Below are positions 42,104 to 49,236 of a stretch of 49,236 nucleotides of DNA, in pieces. Source of the DNA: Sphingobacteriaceae bacterium (GTDB lineage Bacteria > Bacillota > Sulfobacillia > Thermaerobacterales > RSA17). Location: NCBI GenBank assembly GCA_035303785.1, contig DATGRI010000050.1:1-49236 (forward strand), read 5' to 3'. Position numbers and translations under genes: made by a program. Position 1 is the first letter of the stretch, and the number at the start of each line of letters is the position of its first letter. The notes below the pieces were generated by a model. The model did no database searches, was not told where the DNA came from, and worked only from the letters and a program-made list of their open reading frames with translations.

Positions 42104-42721
42104 TCAAATCCAGGCCCGCAGGCGCCGCTCACCCCACTGCAAGAGGAAGTTGACCGTGAAGGACAGCAGGGCCACCGACACGGTGCCGATGACTATTTTT
42201 GCCTGGTGGTACTGGTACAAGCCTTCGAAAAGGAGGACGCCCAGGCCGCCGGCGTTGATCCAGGCAGCCAGGGTGCCGATGGCGATGACGGAAACGGCCG
42301 CCACCCGGAGGCCCGCCAGCATGACGGGCAGGGCTAGGGGCAGGCGCACCCGCCAGAACACCTGCCACGGGTTCATGCCCATCCCCACGGCCGCCTCCAG
42401 CACGGCAGGGTCGACCCCCTGCAGGCCCACCACCACGTTCCGCACCAGGATGACCTGGCTGTAGGCCGTCAGGGCCGTCACCGCCGGCTTGGCGCCCAGG
42501 CCCAGGAAGGGGATCAACATGGCGAACAAGGCCATGCTGGGGATGGTGTAGATGATGCCCAGCAAGCCCATGACGGGCGTGGCCAGGGCTTGGAACCGGG
42601 CCAGGAGGATGCCCAAGGGCAAGGCGATGGCCAGGGCGATGACCAGGACCGTCACCGTCAACTGGACATGCTGGAGGAACAACTCCAAAACCCGGTCCCA
42701 GTAACGGATGAGGTAGTTCAC
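42104..42721 (-). CDS. Osmoprotectant ABC transporter permease (OpuCB/OpuCD type)
   Basis: 205 residues with five or six hydrophobic helices. The EAA-like loop typical of ABC permeases is AAVGMGMNPWQVFWRVRLPLALPVMLAGLRVA near 115-145. LLGIIYTIPSMALFAMLIPFLG near 50 is characteristic of the QAT-type (quaternary amine) permeases. It pairs with a second permease at 44806-45453. The start overlaps the ATPase stop by 4 bp (42718-42721). This places it last in a four-gene operon. Confidence 0.92.
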   Translation of the reverse strand: MNYLIRYWDRVLELFLQHVQLTVTVLVIALAIALPLGILLARFQALATPVMGLLGIIYTIPSMALFAMLIPFLGLGAKPAVTALTAYSQVILVRNVVVGLQGVDPAVLEAAVGMGMNPWQVFWRVRLPLALPVMLAGLRVAAVSVIAIGTLAAWINAGGLGVLLFEGLYQYHQAKIVIGTVSVALLSFTVNFLLQWGERRLRAWI

Positions 42722-43815
42722 GCGCTGCCGGTCCTTTCTTGGATGCCGGTTCCTTCTGCAACTGCCGGCCCCTGGGCTACCCCTTTAAGCTGCTCCCAGC
42801 CGATCCAGCCCACCATGCGCTCCTGCCGGTCGACGACGGCCACCGGCCGGCCGCCGGATCGCAGCACCGCCGCCAGGGCTTCCTGCAGGCTGGCATGGAG
42901 GGGAACGGATTCCGCAGCCCGCAGCCCGTCGGGGATGCCGGCCGCCCCGTTCACCATGAAGTCCGCCACGGGGCGCAGCTTCAACTGCTGCAGCACATCG
43001 TCGGCCCGGATGAGCCGCGCCACAAAGTCGTCGGCGGGATGGTTCAACAGCCGCAAGGGCGTGTCGCACTGGACGATGCGCCCTTCGTGCATTACGGCGA
43101 TGCGGTCCGCCAGCCGGAAGGCTTCATCCACGTCGTGGGTTACAAAAATGACGACCTTCTGGAATCGTTGCTGGAGGTGGAGCAGTTCCTCCTGCAGGGA
43201 CGCCCGGGTAATGGCGTCCAGGGAGCCGAAGGGCTCGTCCATCAGCAGGATGGGCGGATCGGCGGCCAAGGCCCGGGCGATGCCCACCCGCTGCTGCTGG
43301 CCGCCCGACAATTGCCGGGGCCTGCGGTTGCGGTACTGCTCGGGCGGCAACTGCATCAAATCCAGGAGGAAATCCACCCGCCGGTCGATGCGCTGCCGGT
43401 CCCAGCCCAAAATGCGGGGCACTGTGGCGATGTTCTGGGCCACCGTCTGGTGGGGAAACAGGCCCACCTCCTGGATTACGTAGCCGATGCGGCGGCGCAG
43501 TTCGGTGACGGGGACGGAGCGCACATCCACCCCGTCCACCAGGATGCGCCCCGAGGACATGTCGTGGATGCGGTTGATCATCTTCAGCAGCGTCGTCTTG
43601 CCGCTGCCCGAGGAACCCAGGATCACGAGGAACTCGCCCGGCGCCACCTGCAGGTTGACGCCGGCCACCGCGGGGCGGCGGGCCCGGGGGAAGGTTTTCC
43701 AAACATCTTCTATTTCTATGGCCCATGGGCCGGCGGCGCCGGCGCCCTCCTCGGCACCGGCGACACCGTCCACACCGGCGGAGCCACCCGCCGGGCCCAC
43801 CGTCTCCAAGGGCAT
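42718..43815 (-). CDS. opuCA: Osmoprotectant ABC transporter ATP-binding protein with CBS region
   Basis: About 365 residues. Walker A is LGSSGSGKTTLLKMINRI, the Q-loop is IGYVIQEVGLFPHQTVAQNIATVP, the signature is LSGGQQQRVGIARALAADP, and Walker B is ILLMDEPFGSLD. THDVDEAF completes the site. A C-terminal region of about 100 residues ends the protein with a CBS-like motif (GRPVAVVDRQERMVGWIGWEQL), as in OpuCA-type proteins, where it senses ionic strength. A poorly conserved 30-residue Gly/Ala-rich leader precedes the first strand. ATG 43815 follows GGAG. TTG 43821 is also possible. Confidence 0.93.
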   Translation of the reverse strand: MPLETVGPAGGSAGVDGVAGAEEGAGAAGPWAIEIEDVWKTFPRARRPAVAGVNLQVAPGEFLVILGSSGSGKTTLLKMINRIHDMSSGRILVDGVDVRSVPVTELRRRIGYVIQEVGLFPHQTVAQNIATVPRILGWDRQRIDRRVDFLLDLMQLPPEQYRNRRPRQLSGGQQQRVGIARALAADPPILLMDEPFGSLDAITRASLQEELLHLQQRFQKVVIFVTHDVDEAFRLADRIAVMHEGRIVQCDTPLRLLNHPADDFVARLIRADDVLQQLKLRPVADFMVNGAAGIPDGLRAAESVPLHASLQEALAAVLRSGGRPVAVVDRQERMVGWIGWEQLKGVAQGPAVAEGTGIQERTGSA

Positions 43816-43837
43816 CCGCAACCACTCCAGGTTGTCG

Positions 43838-44761
43838 TCAGTCGATCAAGCCCTGTTCCCGCAGGAACTCCTCGGCTACTTCGGCGTACTCCCGCTGGTT
43901 GCCGTCCACTTCCCAGTTGAGGGCCTGCATGGTGTCGTCGGTCAACAGGCCCTGCACCCGGTTAAGGATATCGGCCACCTCGGGGGCCTGGTCCAGCAGG
44001 TCCTGGCGAACCACGGGCGCAACCTGGTAGGGCGGCCACAGCCCCTTGTCATCTTCCAGGACGACCAGGCCGTAGCCGGCGATCTCGCCGTCGGTGCCGA
44101 AGGCCACCGTCACGTCGGCGTCACCGTTGATGAGGGCCCGGTACTTGATGCCGTAGTCCACCAGCTTTATCTCCTTGAACTCGAAGCCGCCGTAGACTTC
44201 CTGCAGGCCCGGGAGCCCGTCGGGCCGCTCGGTGAACTCGGGCACGGCGGCCATCACCAGTTCGGGGGCCACTTCCGACATGACGGACAAGGTGTACATG
44301 TCATACTTTTCGGCCGTTTCCGCCGTCACGGCGATGGCCTGGGTGTTGTTCATGGGCGCGGGATCCAGCCAGACCAGGTCCCACTGCTCCTGGTAGCCTT
44401 CCTTGACAGCGGCGTAGACCTCCTGGTGATCCTTCATGACTTCCAGGTTCAGCATGTTAAGCAGGCCGGTGCCGGTGTACTCGGGGTACAGGTCGATCTC
44501 GCCGGCCACCAAGGCTTCGTGGGCCACCAAGGTGCCGCCCAGGTTGAGGCTGCGGTTGACCGGGAAGCCTTCCTCCTCCAAGAGCAGGGCGTACATCTCG
44601 CCGATGAGCAGCTGCTCGGTGAAGTTCTTGGAGCCGATGGTAATGGTGGGCTTGCCGCCGGCTTCGTCGTCCGTTTGTGACGCCGGGCCGCCGCAGGCCG
44701 CCAGCACCAGCACCGCCGTCAAGAGGAGTACCGGCAAAATTCGGTTCAACCGTGAAAACAT
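43838..44761 (-). CDS. opuCC: Osmoprotectant-binding lipoprotein (OpuCC-type)
   Basis: 307 residues. A lipoprotein signal (ILPVLLLTAVLVLAAC) is followed by an acidic linker. The substrate-binding domain opens with ITIGSKNFTEQLLIGEMYALLLEE and includes LVAGEIDLYPEYTGTGLLNML, diagnostic of the glycine betaine/choline-type binding proteins. Aromatic-box and ligand residues cannot be verified by eye. ATG 44761 has AGGAGGT ideally spaced. It lies between the permease and ATPase genes in the operon. Confidence 0.94.
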   Translation of the reverse strand: MFSRLNRILPVLLLTAVLVLAACGGPASQTDDEAGGKPTITIGSKNFTEQLLIGEMYALLLEEEGFPVNRSLNLGGTLVAHEALVAGEIDLYPEYTGTGLLNMLNLEVMKDHQEVYAAVKEGYQEQWDLVWLDPAPMNNTQAIAVTAETAEKYDMYTLSVMSEVAPELVMAAVPEFTERPDGLPGLQEVYGGFEFKEIKLVDYGIKYRALINGDADVTVAFGTDGEIAGYGLVVLEDDKGLWPPYQVAPVVRQDLLDQAPEVADILNRVQGLLTDDTMQALNWEVDGNQREYAEVAEEFLREQGLID

Positions 44762-44805
44762 ACAGCTACCTCCTGTGTTAAGGCCGGGGCGCACAGCCGG
44801 CGCGG

Positions 44806-45453
44806 CTACTGGGCCGCCAGGCGCAGCACCCGCTCTGTCAAGGCAAAGAGCCCTTCCACCAGCAAAGCCAGCAAGGCTACGGGGACCGCGCCCACCAGCA
44901 GGGAGCGCATATCATTGAGCCCCAGCCCGTTGATGATGAACTCGCCCAAACCTCCTCCCCCGATGAAGGCAGCCAGGGTGGCACTGGCCACCACTTCCAC
45001 GGCTGCTGTACGCAGGCCCGCCACTACCACCGGAAGAGCCAGGGGCGACTCGATCCACCACAACACCTGGGCCGGGGTCATGCCCATGCCGTAGGCGGCT
45101 TCCACCACGGCCGGGTCCACGTCCCGGAAGCCCGTATAGGTGTTGATGAGGATGGGCGGGCAGGCCAGGATGGTCAAGGCTGCAAGGGCAGGAGTGAAGC
45201 CAAGGCCTAGATAGGGCAGCATCACTACGAGAATGGCCAAGCTGGGCAGAACCCGCAGGGCGCTGACCAGGTTGATGGTCACCGTCGAAATCCGCCGGGA
45301 GCGGGCCGACCAGATGCCCAGGGGTATGCAGATGACGATGGCGATGAGGAGGGCCAGGACGCTCAAGGACACGTGAATGGTCAAGGCGTCGATGAACCGG
45401 TCCCACCGGGCCAGCAAGTACAAATACGATTCATGCAGGATGCCGGACTGCAC
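44806..45453 (-). CDS. Osmoprotectant ABC transporter permease (first gene of the operon)
   Basis: 215 residues. Hydrophobic helices and loops parallel to the permease at 42104: LVSALRVLPSLAILVVMLPYLGLGF near 65-90, AAYGMGMTPAQVLWWIESPLALPVVVAGLRTA near 125-155, and ATLAAFIGGGGLGEFIINGL near 165. It is the first of the four genes. GTG 45453 has AGGGGTGA upstream. The next gene, the binding protein, starts 45 bp after its stop. Element C and a low-complexity stretch lie upstream. Confidence 0.92.
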   Translation of the reverse strand: MQSGILHESYLYLLARWDRFIDALTIHVSLSVLALLIAIVICIPLGIWSARSRRISTVTINLVSALRVLPSLAILVVMLPYLGLGFTPALAALTILACPPILINTYTGFRDVDPAVVEAAYGMGMTPAQVLWWIESPLALPVVVAGLRTAAVEVVASATLAAFIGGGGLGEFIINGLGLNDMRSLLVGAVPVALLALLVEGLFALTERVLRLAAQ

Positions 45454-45601
45454 AGTTCACCCCTAAACCCTCTATTTTTTAATAACCTTCGGAAACTAAG
45501 GCCGATGCCCTGCATGAAAATGAAGGCGGGGACCGTGGAAGTGGCCCTCGCCCCTGTCTGTTCGGCAAGGGTCCCGGGGGCGGCCACGATGGTCGACAGC
45601 C

Positions 45602-45791
45602 ATAAGCCCAGGCGCTGGGCTTATGGCGGGCCATTGGAGGTTAAACGGGCGCCTCAAGCCCAGGAGGTGTGCTTATTCCGGAGCGGTTGGCCGGAAAACA
45701 GGCATTTCACCGTGGAATAAGCTTCGTCCGTGGGCTAAACCCCCGCCGAGCCCGTGTTGGCCGGGGCAATAGGCCCAGTGGTTGGGCTTAG
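45602..45791 (+). repeat. Quasi-palindromic element, copy C
   Basis: The single copy of this locus in the same orientation as A. It begins ATAAGCCCAGGCGCTGGGCTTAT at 45602, with an 8-bp perfect stem. CTCAAGCCCAGGAGGTGTGCTTATTCCGG follows near 45653-45680, and GTGGAATAAGCTTCGTCCGTGGGCTAAA near 45712-45739. It ends in GCAATAGGCCCAGTGGTTGGGCTTAGG near 45766-45793. Order, spacing and orientation match A2 closely, so this is the same element 22 kb away. Confidence 0.7.
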
Positions 45792-45839
45792 GCCCTAGGC
45801 GAAAGGGGTCACCCCTCTGGCCCAGCCGTAATTGCCAGG

Positions 45840-46160
45840 GTGTTGGCGGGCATCAAGGGGCTCATCTGGTTTTTCCTGCTGATCCACGGCGGCTGGGGAT
45901 TGGTATTGGGGCCCCTTGCTCTAGTCGTGGCCATGGCGATGCTGTGGATACCGTTGGCAAAGCGGGAAGGCCTGCTGCCTCCCATGTCCGTGGATTCATC
46001 ACCGGCAACCCTCGATGCCGGTCCGTGGCGATGGCTCAACATATCCCCGGACTTTGGGCTCACACGGGAAATGGCCAAGGAGCACGTCCTTCGGGGAGCA
46101 GACCTTTGGCATTTAGCAGCGACCAAAAGCTTACAACAGGAATTTCTTCAATTCAAATAG
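45840..46160 (+). pseudogene. Hydrophobic N-terminus joined to a truncated PIN-domain (VapC-like) remnant
   Basis: 106 codons. The first 45 residues are hydrophobic (LIWFFLLIHGGWGLVLGPLALVVAMAML). From about residue 68 the sequence becomes LTREMAKEHVLRGADLWHLAATKSLQQEF, which resembles the C-terminal part of PIN-domain toxins (the D-x2-HLA motif). The reading frame stops at TAG 46158. In-frame codons after it (HMLDKHQGE) look like the next PIN strand, so an inactivating stop is possible. The N-terminal PIN motifs and an antitoxin gene are absent. Remnant status is inference. Confidence 0.4.
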
Positions 46161-46189
46161 AAGTGCCATATGCTCGACAAGCACCAAGG

Positions 46190-46212
46190 GGAGCCGGAAC
46201 TTATCCGGCTCC
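46190..46212 (+). terminator. 8-bp perfect hairpin
   Basis: GGAGCCGG-AACTTAT-CCGGCTCC. It follows the PIN remnant by 29 bp. The T-run is missing, so it is a terminator candidate only. A direct repeat TCTTTGCGTAGT at 46229-46240 and 46242-46253 lies next to it. Confidence 0.5.
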
Positions 46213-46299
46213 TAATGGTGTTCACCTATCTTTGCGTAGTTTCTTTGCGTAGTCGACCAGCTTATCAGCCGGCCGCCTGATGGTCTCCGGCCACCTCCC

Positions 46300-46887
46300 C
46301 TATTCCCTCAGAAACCCGAAGGGCGCCATTACCCGGTCGGGCACGGAATCCGGGGCGGCCACCACCTTGACGGCCCGGTGCTGGCTCATGCTCACCTCAA
46401 AGCGGCCGGTGTTAAGGTGGGCGGTGATGCTGGTGCCGCCGGGATCCACCTTGACGCCGGTGAGGGTGGAGGCGGGCAGCGGGCTGCTGAGGGCGCAGAC
46501 GGAGCCTTTGCCCAGTTCCGCCGCGTAGGACGTATCCACCTGGCAGGTGACGAAGTTGTTGTCCGACAGCTGCAGGAAGAAGGCCGAGCGTACTACCAGG
46601 GTGAAGCGGCCTTCGGTGCCGTAGGAGCTTAGGGGGAAGGCCTTCTGCCCCAGCACGGCGGTGATGGTGACGCCCCGCGGCATGGGCGGCATGAAGCTGA
46701 TCAAAGTGCGGGGCGGCTCAAAGGTAAAGCGGCGAAAAATGTTGACGGAGCAAAGCTGGATCACATCGACGGCTTCGCCTACGGACACCCCTGAAGCGAC
46801 AAAGTCCGATTCGGCGGCCGGCGCCAGGTCCACCGTCATTTCCTCTACGTAATCCTGGACCACCCCTCCATCGGCAACCAAACCCAT
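46300..46887 (-). CDS. Unrecognised protein, third gene of a tandem set
   Basis: 195 residues, no transmembrane helix or signal peptide. It is rich in Val, Thr, Ser and Phe and predicted beta-rich (RFTFEPPRTLISFMPPMPRGVTITAVLG, RFTLVVRSAFFLQLSDNNFV). Cysteines at four places (QLCSV, TCQVD, VCALS) do not form a known motif. The segment TLTGVKVDPGGTSITAHL resembles TLSDLHVDPQDARRIQGLL in the preceding gene, suggesting a shared fold. ATG 46887 has GGGAGGAGGAG upstream. The set of three on this strand has no recognisable partner. Function unknown. Confidence 0.65.
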   Translation of the reverse strand: MGLVADGGVVQDYVEEMTVDLAPAAESDFVASGVSVGEAVDVIQLCSVNIFRRFTFEPPRTLISFMPPMPRGVTITAVLGQKAFPLSSYGTEGRFTLVVRSAFFLQLSDNNFVTCQVDTSYAAELGKGSVCALSSPLPASTLTGVKVDPGGTSITAHLNTGRFEVSMSQHRAVKVVAAPDSVPDRVMAPFGFLRE

Positions 46888-46939
46888 CTCCTCCTCCCAA
46901 CGACATCAAGGCTCTAATGCCCGTCCATACAGTATGTGG

Positions 46940-47479
46940 CTAAGGCTGGGGTTGTGACGGAGGCGGGTCCTGCCGACCGATGGTCAAGCGGGCAGGTACG
47001 GTGACGGTGCATGACCAGGGGGACACGGTCAGGAGACCCTGAATCCGGCGGGCATCCTGGGGATCGACATGCAAATCAGACAAGGTGACGGCGGGGTCGC
47101 CGCACTCTATGGCCAGGGCGGGCCCCACGGCCCCCCGCAAGACGATGTCTTCCACTATAAAAAAGGGCCGGGCATCACCGTCGCCGCCCGCGGCCAAGCC
47201 TGCCAGCAGCAGTTTGACGGTCAACGCCAAAAGGCCGGCATCGGGCTGCCAGGCAACGGGCAGTTGGGCTACAGCCTGGCCGTTTACCAGGCGCACTATT
47301 GGGTTTGGGTGGGTATAGGTGAAGGTGAATCGCTGGGACGGCACATCGTAGGTCAGACGGATCGGGACGGGAACGGCAATTTCCGCCGGCGCCAGGGCGG
47401 TCAAGCCTGGAGCGGCGTCAGGGCTGCCGGGCGTCAACGGCAGGGGCATGCCGCCCTGCCACCGCACCTCCAGGGACAT
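46940..47479 (-). CDS. Unrecognised protein, second gene of a tandem set
   Basis: 179 residues, soluble, apparently beta-rich. Stretches such as IRLTYDVPSQRFTFTYTHPNPIVRL alternate in a strand-like pattern, followed by FFIVEDIVLRGAVGPALAIEC and PWSCTVTVPARLTIGRQ. It is preceded by a Gly/Pro-rich N-terminus and ends in a Pro/Gln tail. The start overlaps the stop of the upstream gene (TAATG), so translation is coupled. The weak similarity of its last third to the next gene (see there) hints at relatedness. No family was recognised. Confidence 0.65.
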   Translation of the reverse strand: MSLEVRWQGGMPLPLTPGSPDAAPGLTALAPAEIAVPVPIRLTYDVPSQRFTFTYTHPNPIVRLVNGQAVAQLPVAWQPDAGLLALTVKLLLAGLAAGGDGDARPFFIVEDIVLRGAVGPALAIECGDPAVTLSDLHVDPQDARRIQGLLTVSPWSCTVTVPARLTIGRQDPPPSQPQP

Positions 47480-48030
47480 TAGGAGCTGCCGGCCGCCACC
47501 TGGCCGGCTTCCCCGGTGTCGGGGCCGTTGCCGGGCTCCTTCGAACCGGCAGCCTCGCCGGTCAAGGCGCCGCCGGCCCCCGCCCGGCCATCGCCGGCCC
47601 CTTCGTCATCAGGCGAATCCTCGGCAGCGGGAGGGCTCCAAGGCGCCACGGTCAGCCAGCAGTGGACCAACTCCCCCTGGGGCAGGGGGAAACCCCATTC
47701 CCCCGGCTGCTGGGGCGTGACCCCGGTCACAACCATGGCTCCGGCCGGCTCCCCGGCGCCGGTCGTCGAGCCGGGCGCCGCGGATGTCCAACCCGGCATC
47801 AATGTCCAACCGGGCATTAAATGAATGGGAAACCGGCGCCGCACCTGCCGCCGCCCTTTCGACCCATCAACGGTAAAAACCAACTCCACCATGCCGTGGA
47901 GGAAGCGGCCGCCGCCGGGCCGGGGCCGCAGCAACGTCTCGCCGCCCGCCCAGGCCACATCCACCAGCCTTTCGCCGGCGGCCAAGCCTACATCGCCCAG
48001 GGAGAAACCCGCCAGCAAGCGCAGAACCAT
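47479..48030 (-). CDS. Unrecognised protein, first gene of a tandem set
   Basis: 183 residues. The first third is a compact domain (LAGFSLGDVGLAAGERLVDVAWAGG and MVELVFTVDG). PIHLMPGWTLMPGWT contains an 18-bp duplicated codon stretch near 47800-47825. The remainder is Pro/Gly/Ala/Glu-rich and probably disordered, ending in TGEAGQVAAGSS. ATG 48030 has GGGGAAGGG upstream. A longer frame to 48099 has no support. No domain is recognised, and no export signal is seen. Confidence 0.6.
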   Translation of the reverse strand: MVLRLLAGFSLGDVGLAAGERLVDVAWAGGETLLRPRPGGGRFLHGMVELVFTVDGSKGRRQVRRRFPIHLMPGWTLMPGWTSAAPGSTTGAGEPAGAMVVTGVTPQQPGEWGFPLPQGELVHCWLTVAPWSPPAAEDSPDDEGAGDGRAGAGGALTGEAAGSKEPGNGPDTGEAGQVAAGSS

Positions 48031-48256
48031 CACTGCCCTTCCCCTGCTGTTTCGTTTCACACCACTGTACGCACCCGGGGCTTCCCTGGTGCAGGGCACG
48101 CATTAAACCCACGACAGGCCAGGCGGGCACCCTGGGTGCAGAGCCGGCACAAAACCCAGGCCTGGGCCGGCGGGCATGGACCGGGCTATGATGGACGAAA
48201 AGGCCCGGCGACGGGCGCCCATCAACAGGCATCACCGCGCAATTCCCGAGGAGGCG

Positions 48257-48709
48257 ATGTCGGTGGCAAAACGCACCTACGATGCCAATGTGATCTGGAC
48301 CGGCAATAAAGTGCAGTCGGTGGCCATCGTAAAGAACCACCGGATCATCATCGACGAGCCCATCGCCCTGGGCGGCGACGACGAAGGTCCCAATCCCGTG
48401 CAGCTGCTCCTGGCCTCGGTGGGCGGCTGCATCAACATCATGATCAACATGCTGGCCCCCCGCTACCAGGTGGAGCTGGAAGAAGTGGAAACCTACGTGG
48501 AAGGCGACCTGGACCCCGACGGCTACCGAGAGAAGGCGCCGGTGCGGCCGGGCCTGTTGGAAATCCGGTTCGCCGTCAAGGTGGTGTCGCCGTCCCCCCA
48601 GGAGCAGGTGGACGCCCTCATCGCCCACGCCCACCGGGTGTGCCCCGTCAAGGACACCCTGGCGGGCGTGCCCGTAGTGCAGATGCCCTGGCCGGAGCCG
48701 TCGGATTGA
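48257..48709 (+). CDS. OsmC family protein
   Basis: 150 residues. The OsmC/Ohr fold is indicated by DEPIALGGDDEGPNPVQLLLASVGGCINIMI, with the first Cys near residue 59, and by HRVCPVKDTLAG, with the second Cys near 134. These are the two redox Cys of the family, which reduces organic hydroperoxides. The N-terminal part is a beta-rich RTYDANVIWTGNKVQSVAI. ATG 48257 is only 2 nt from GAGGAGG, whereas GTG 48263 has a better-spaced site. AzlC follows. Confidence 0.92.
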   Translation: MSVAKRTYDANVIWTGNKVQSVAIVKNHRIIIDEPIALGGDDEGPNPVQLLLASVGGCINIMINMLAPRYQVELEEVETYVEGDLDPDGYREKAPVRPGLLEIRFAVKVVSPSPQEQVDALIAHAHRVCPVKDTLAGVPVVQMPWPEPSD

Positions 48710-48751
48710 GGCGGCGGGAGGAGCCCGCAGGCCAGGCTAGAATGAGGGGCT

Positions 48752-49236
48752 ATGCCTACCGAGACCACCCACGAAATCACCCATAAACAAGCGGAAATCG
48801 CCCAACAGCCCCAGGCCGGCGAGATTGTCGCCGACGAGGGGGACAGCCTGCGGATTGCCTTCCGGGACGTGCTGCCCATGCTGCTGGGGGTGTTTCCCTT
48901 CGGCATGGTCACCGGCGCCGTGGCCACCCAGGCCGGGCTGAACCCCTTGGAGGCCATGGGGCTGTCGGTCATCGTGTACGCCGGCGCCTCCCAGTTGGCG
49001 GCCCTGCAACTGCTGGCGGCCGGCGCCCCCCTCTGGCTGGTGGTGGTCACGGCCGCCGTGGTCAACATGCGCTTTTTGATGTACAGCGCCGCCACGGCCC
49101 CCTTGTTCAAACACCTTTCCTGGCTGCGCAAGACGGCCTACGCCTACTTGTTGACGGACCAGGGCGCCCTCTTCTCCCTGGCCCATTACCGGGACGGACG
49201 GCCGGTGGGCCAAGGACGCTACTACATGTGGGCAGC
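48752..49236 (+). CDS. azlC: AzlC-family branched-chain amino acid permease, 3' end outside window
   Basis: The first 161 codons are visible. After a hydrophilic N-terminus of about 33 residues (HEITHKQAEIAQQPQAGEIV), hydrophobic helices follow with VLPMLLGVFPFGMVTGAVATQAG and VIVYAGASQLAALQLLAAGAP. NMRFLMYSAATAPLF and LTDQGALF are characteristic AzlC motifs. AzlC with AzlD exports branched-chain amino acids. The AzlD partner would lie beyond the window. ATG 48752 has GAGGGG 4 nt upstream. The gene runs off the end of the window. Confidence 0.9.
   Translation, partial: MPTETTHEITHKQAEIAQQPQAGEIVADEGDSLRIAFRDVLPMLLGVFPFGMVTGAVATQAGLNPLEAMGLSVIVYAGASQLAALQLLAAGAPLWLVVVTAAVVNMRFLMYSAATAPLFKHLSWLRKTAYAYLLTDQGALFSLAHYRDGRPVGQGRYYMWA

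Overview
The window looks like a piece of a GC-rich, deep-branching Bacillota (Firmicutes) chromosome. Evidence: strong AGGAGG-type ribosome binding sites with many GTG and TTG starts, an S-layer-homology (SLH) surface protein, a YtxG/YtxH-like pair, an OpuC-type osmoprotectant transporter, and menaquinone rather than ubiquinone genes. The genus cannot be fixed from the sequence alone. No rRNA, tRNA, CRISPR array, transposase or phage gene was seen.

Layout. 1-2043 (+): the end of an aeRF1-like release-factor family gene, a glutaredoxin-like protein and a YaiI/YqxD protein. 2040-8184 (-): DUF2207 membrane protein, LemA, an HD hydrolase and a giant FAD/Fe-S dehydrogenase. 8298-8993 (+): SpoU rRNA/tRNA methyltransferase. 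8997-11165 (-): a second LemA module (TPM-domain protein, LemA, SpoT-like HD hydrolase). 11223-11888: a 666-bp stretch bounded by imperfect 41-bp inverted repeats. It carries a promoter, a hairpin-rich RNA and a 57-residue membrane protein. 11928-13686 (-): CHRD protein and YchF. 13869-23413 (+): menF-menD and menH-menB-menE, split by an antisense ArsR/DUF4173 pair. 23957-25173 (-): split chromate transporter. 25240-27461 (+): YtxH, a DUF948-like protein and an MFS exporter. 27666-30563 (+): three consecutive U32-family proteins with Fe-S type cysteine sets like UbiV and UbiU. 30968-35062 (-): luciferase-like monooxygenase, blue-copper lipoprotein, NDH-2 and uracil-DNA glycosylase. 35356-40373: aspartoacylase-like exported protein (+), Ogt (-) and a frameshifted IPT/TIG plus SLH surface protein (+). 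40351-45453 (-): sigma factor, DUF151 nuclease and an OpuC-type ABC transporter. 45840-49236: PIN-domain remnant (+), three unrecognised genes in tandem (-), OsmC (+) and the start of AzlC (+).

Themes. Respiration is well represented: menaquinone synthesis, NDH-2, a lactate/glycolate-type dehydrogenase and a copper protein. LemA appears twice, each time next to a different kind of HD-domain hydrolase.

The two most interesting items are the U32 trio, in a genome that seems to make menaquinone, and a roughly 190-nt quasi-palindromic element. That element is present five times in three intergenic regions (two, two and one copies) and is built of four AAGCCCA/TGGGCTT hairpins flanked by TTATTCC/GGAATAA. 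Two single-base reading-frame problems at homopolymers lie within 2 kb of each other (39.57 and 41.36 kb). They may be assembly errors or real.
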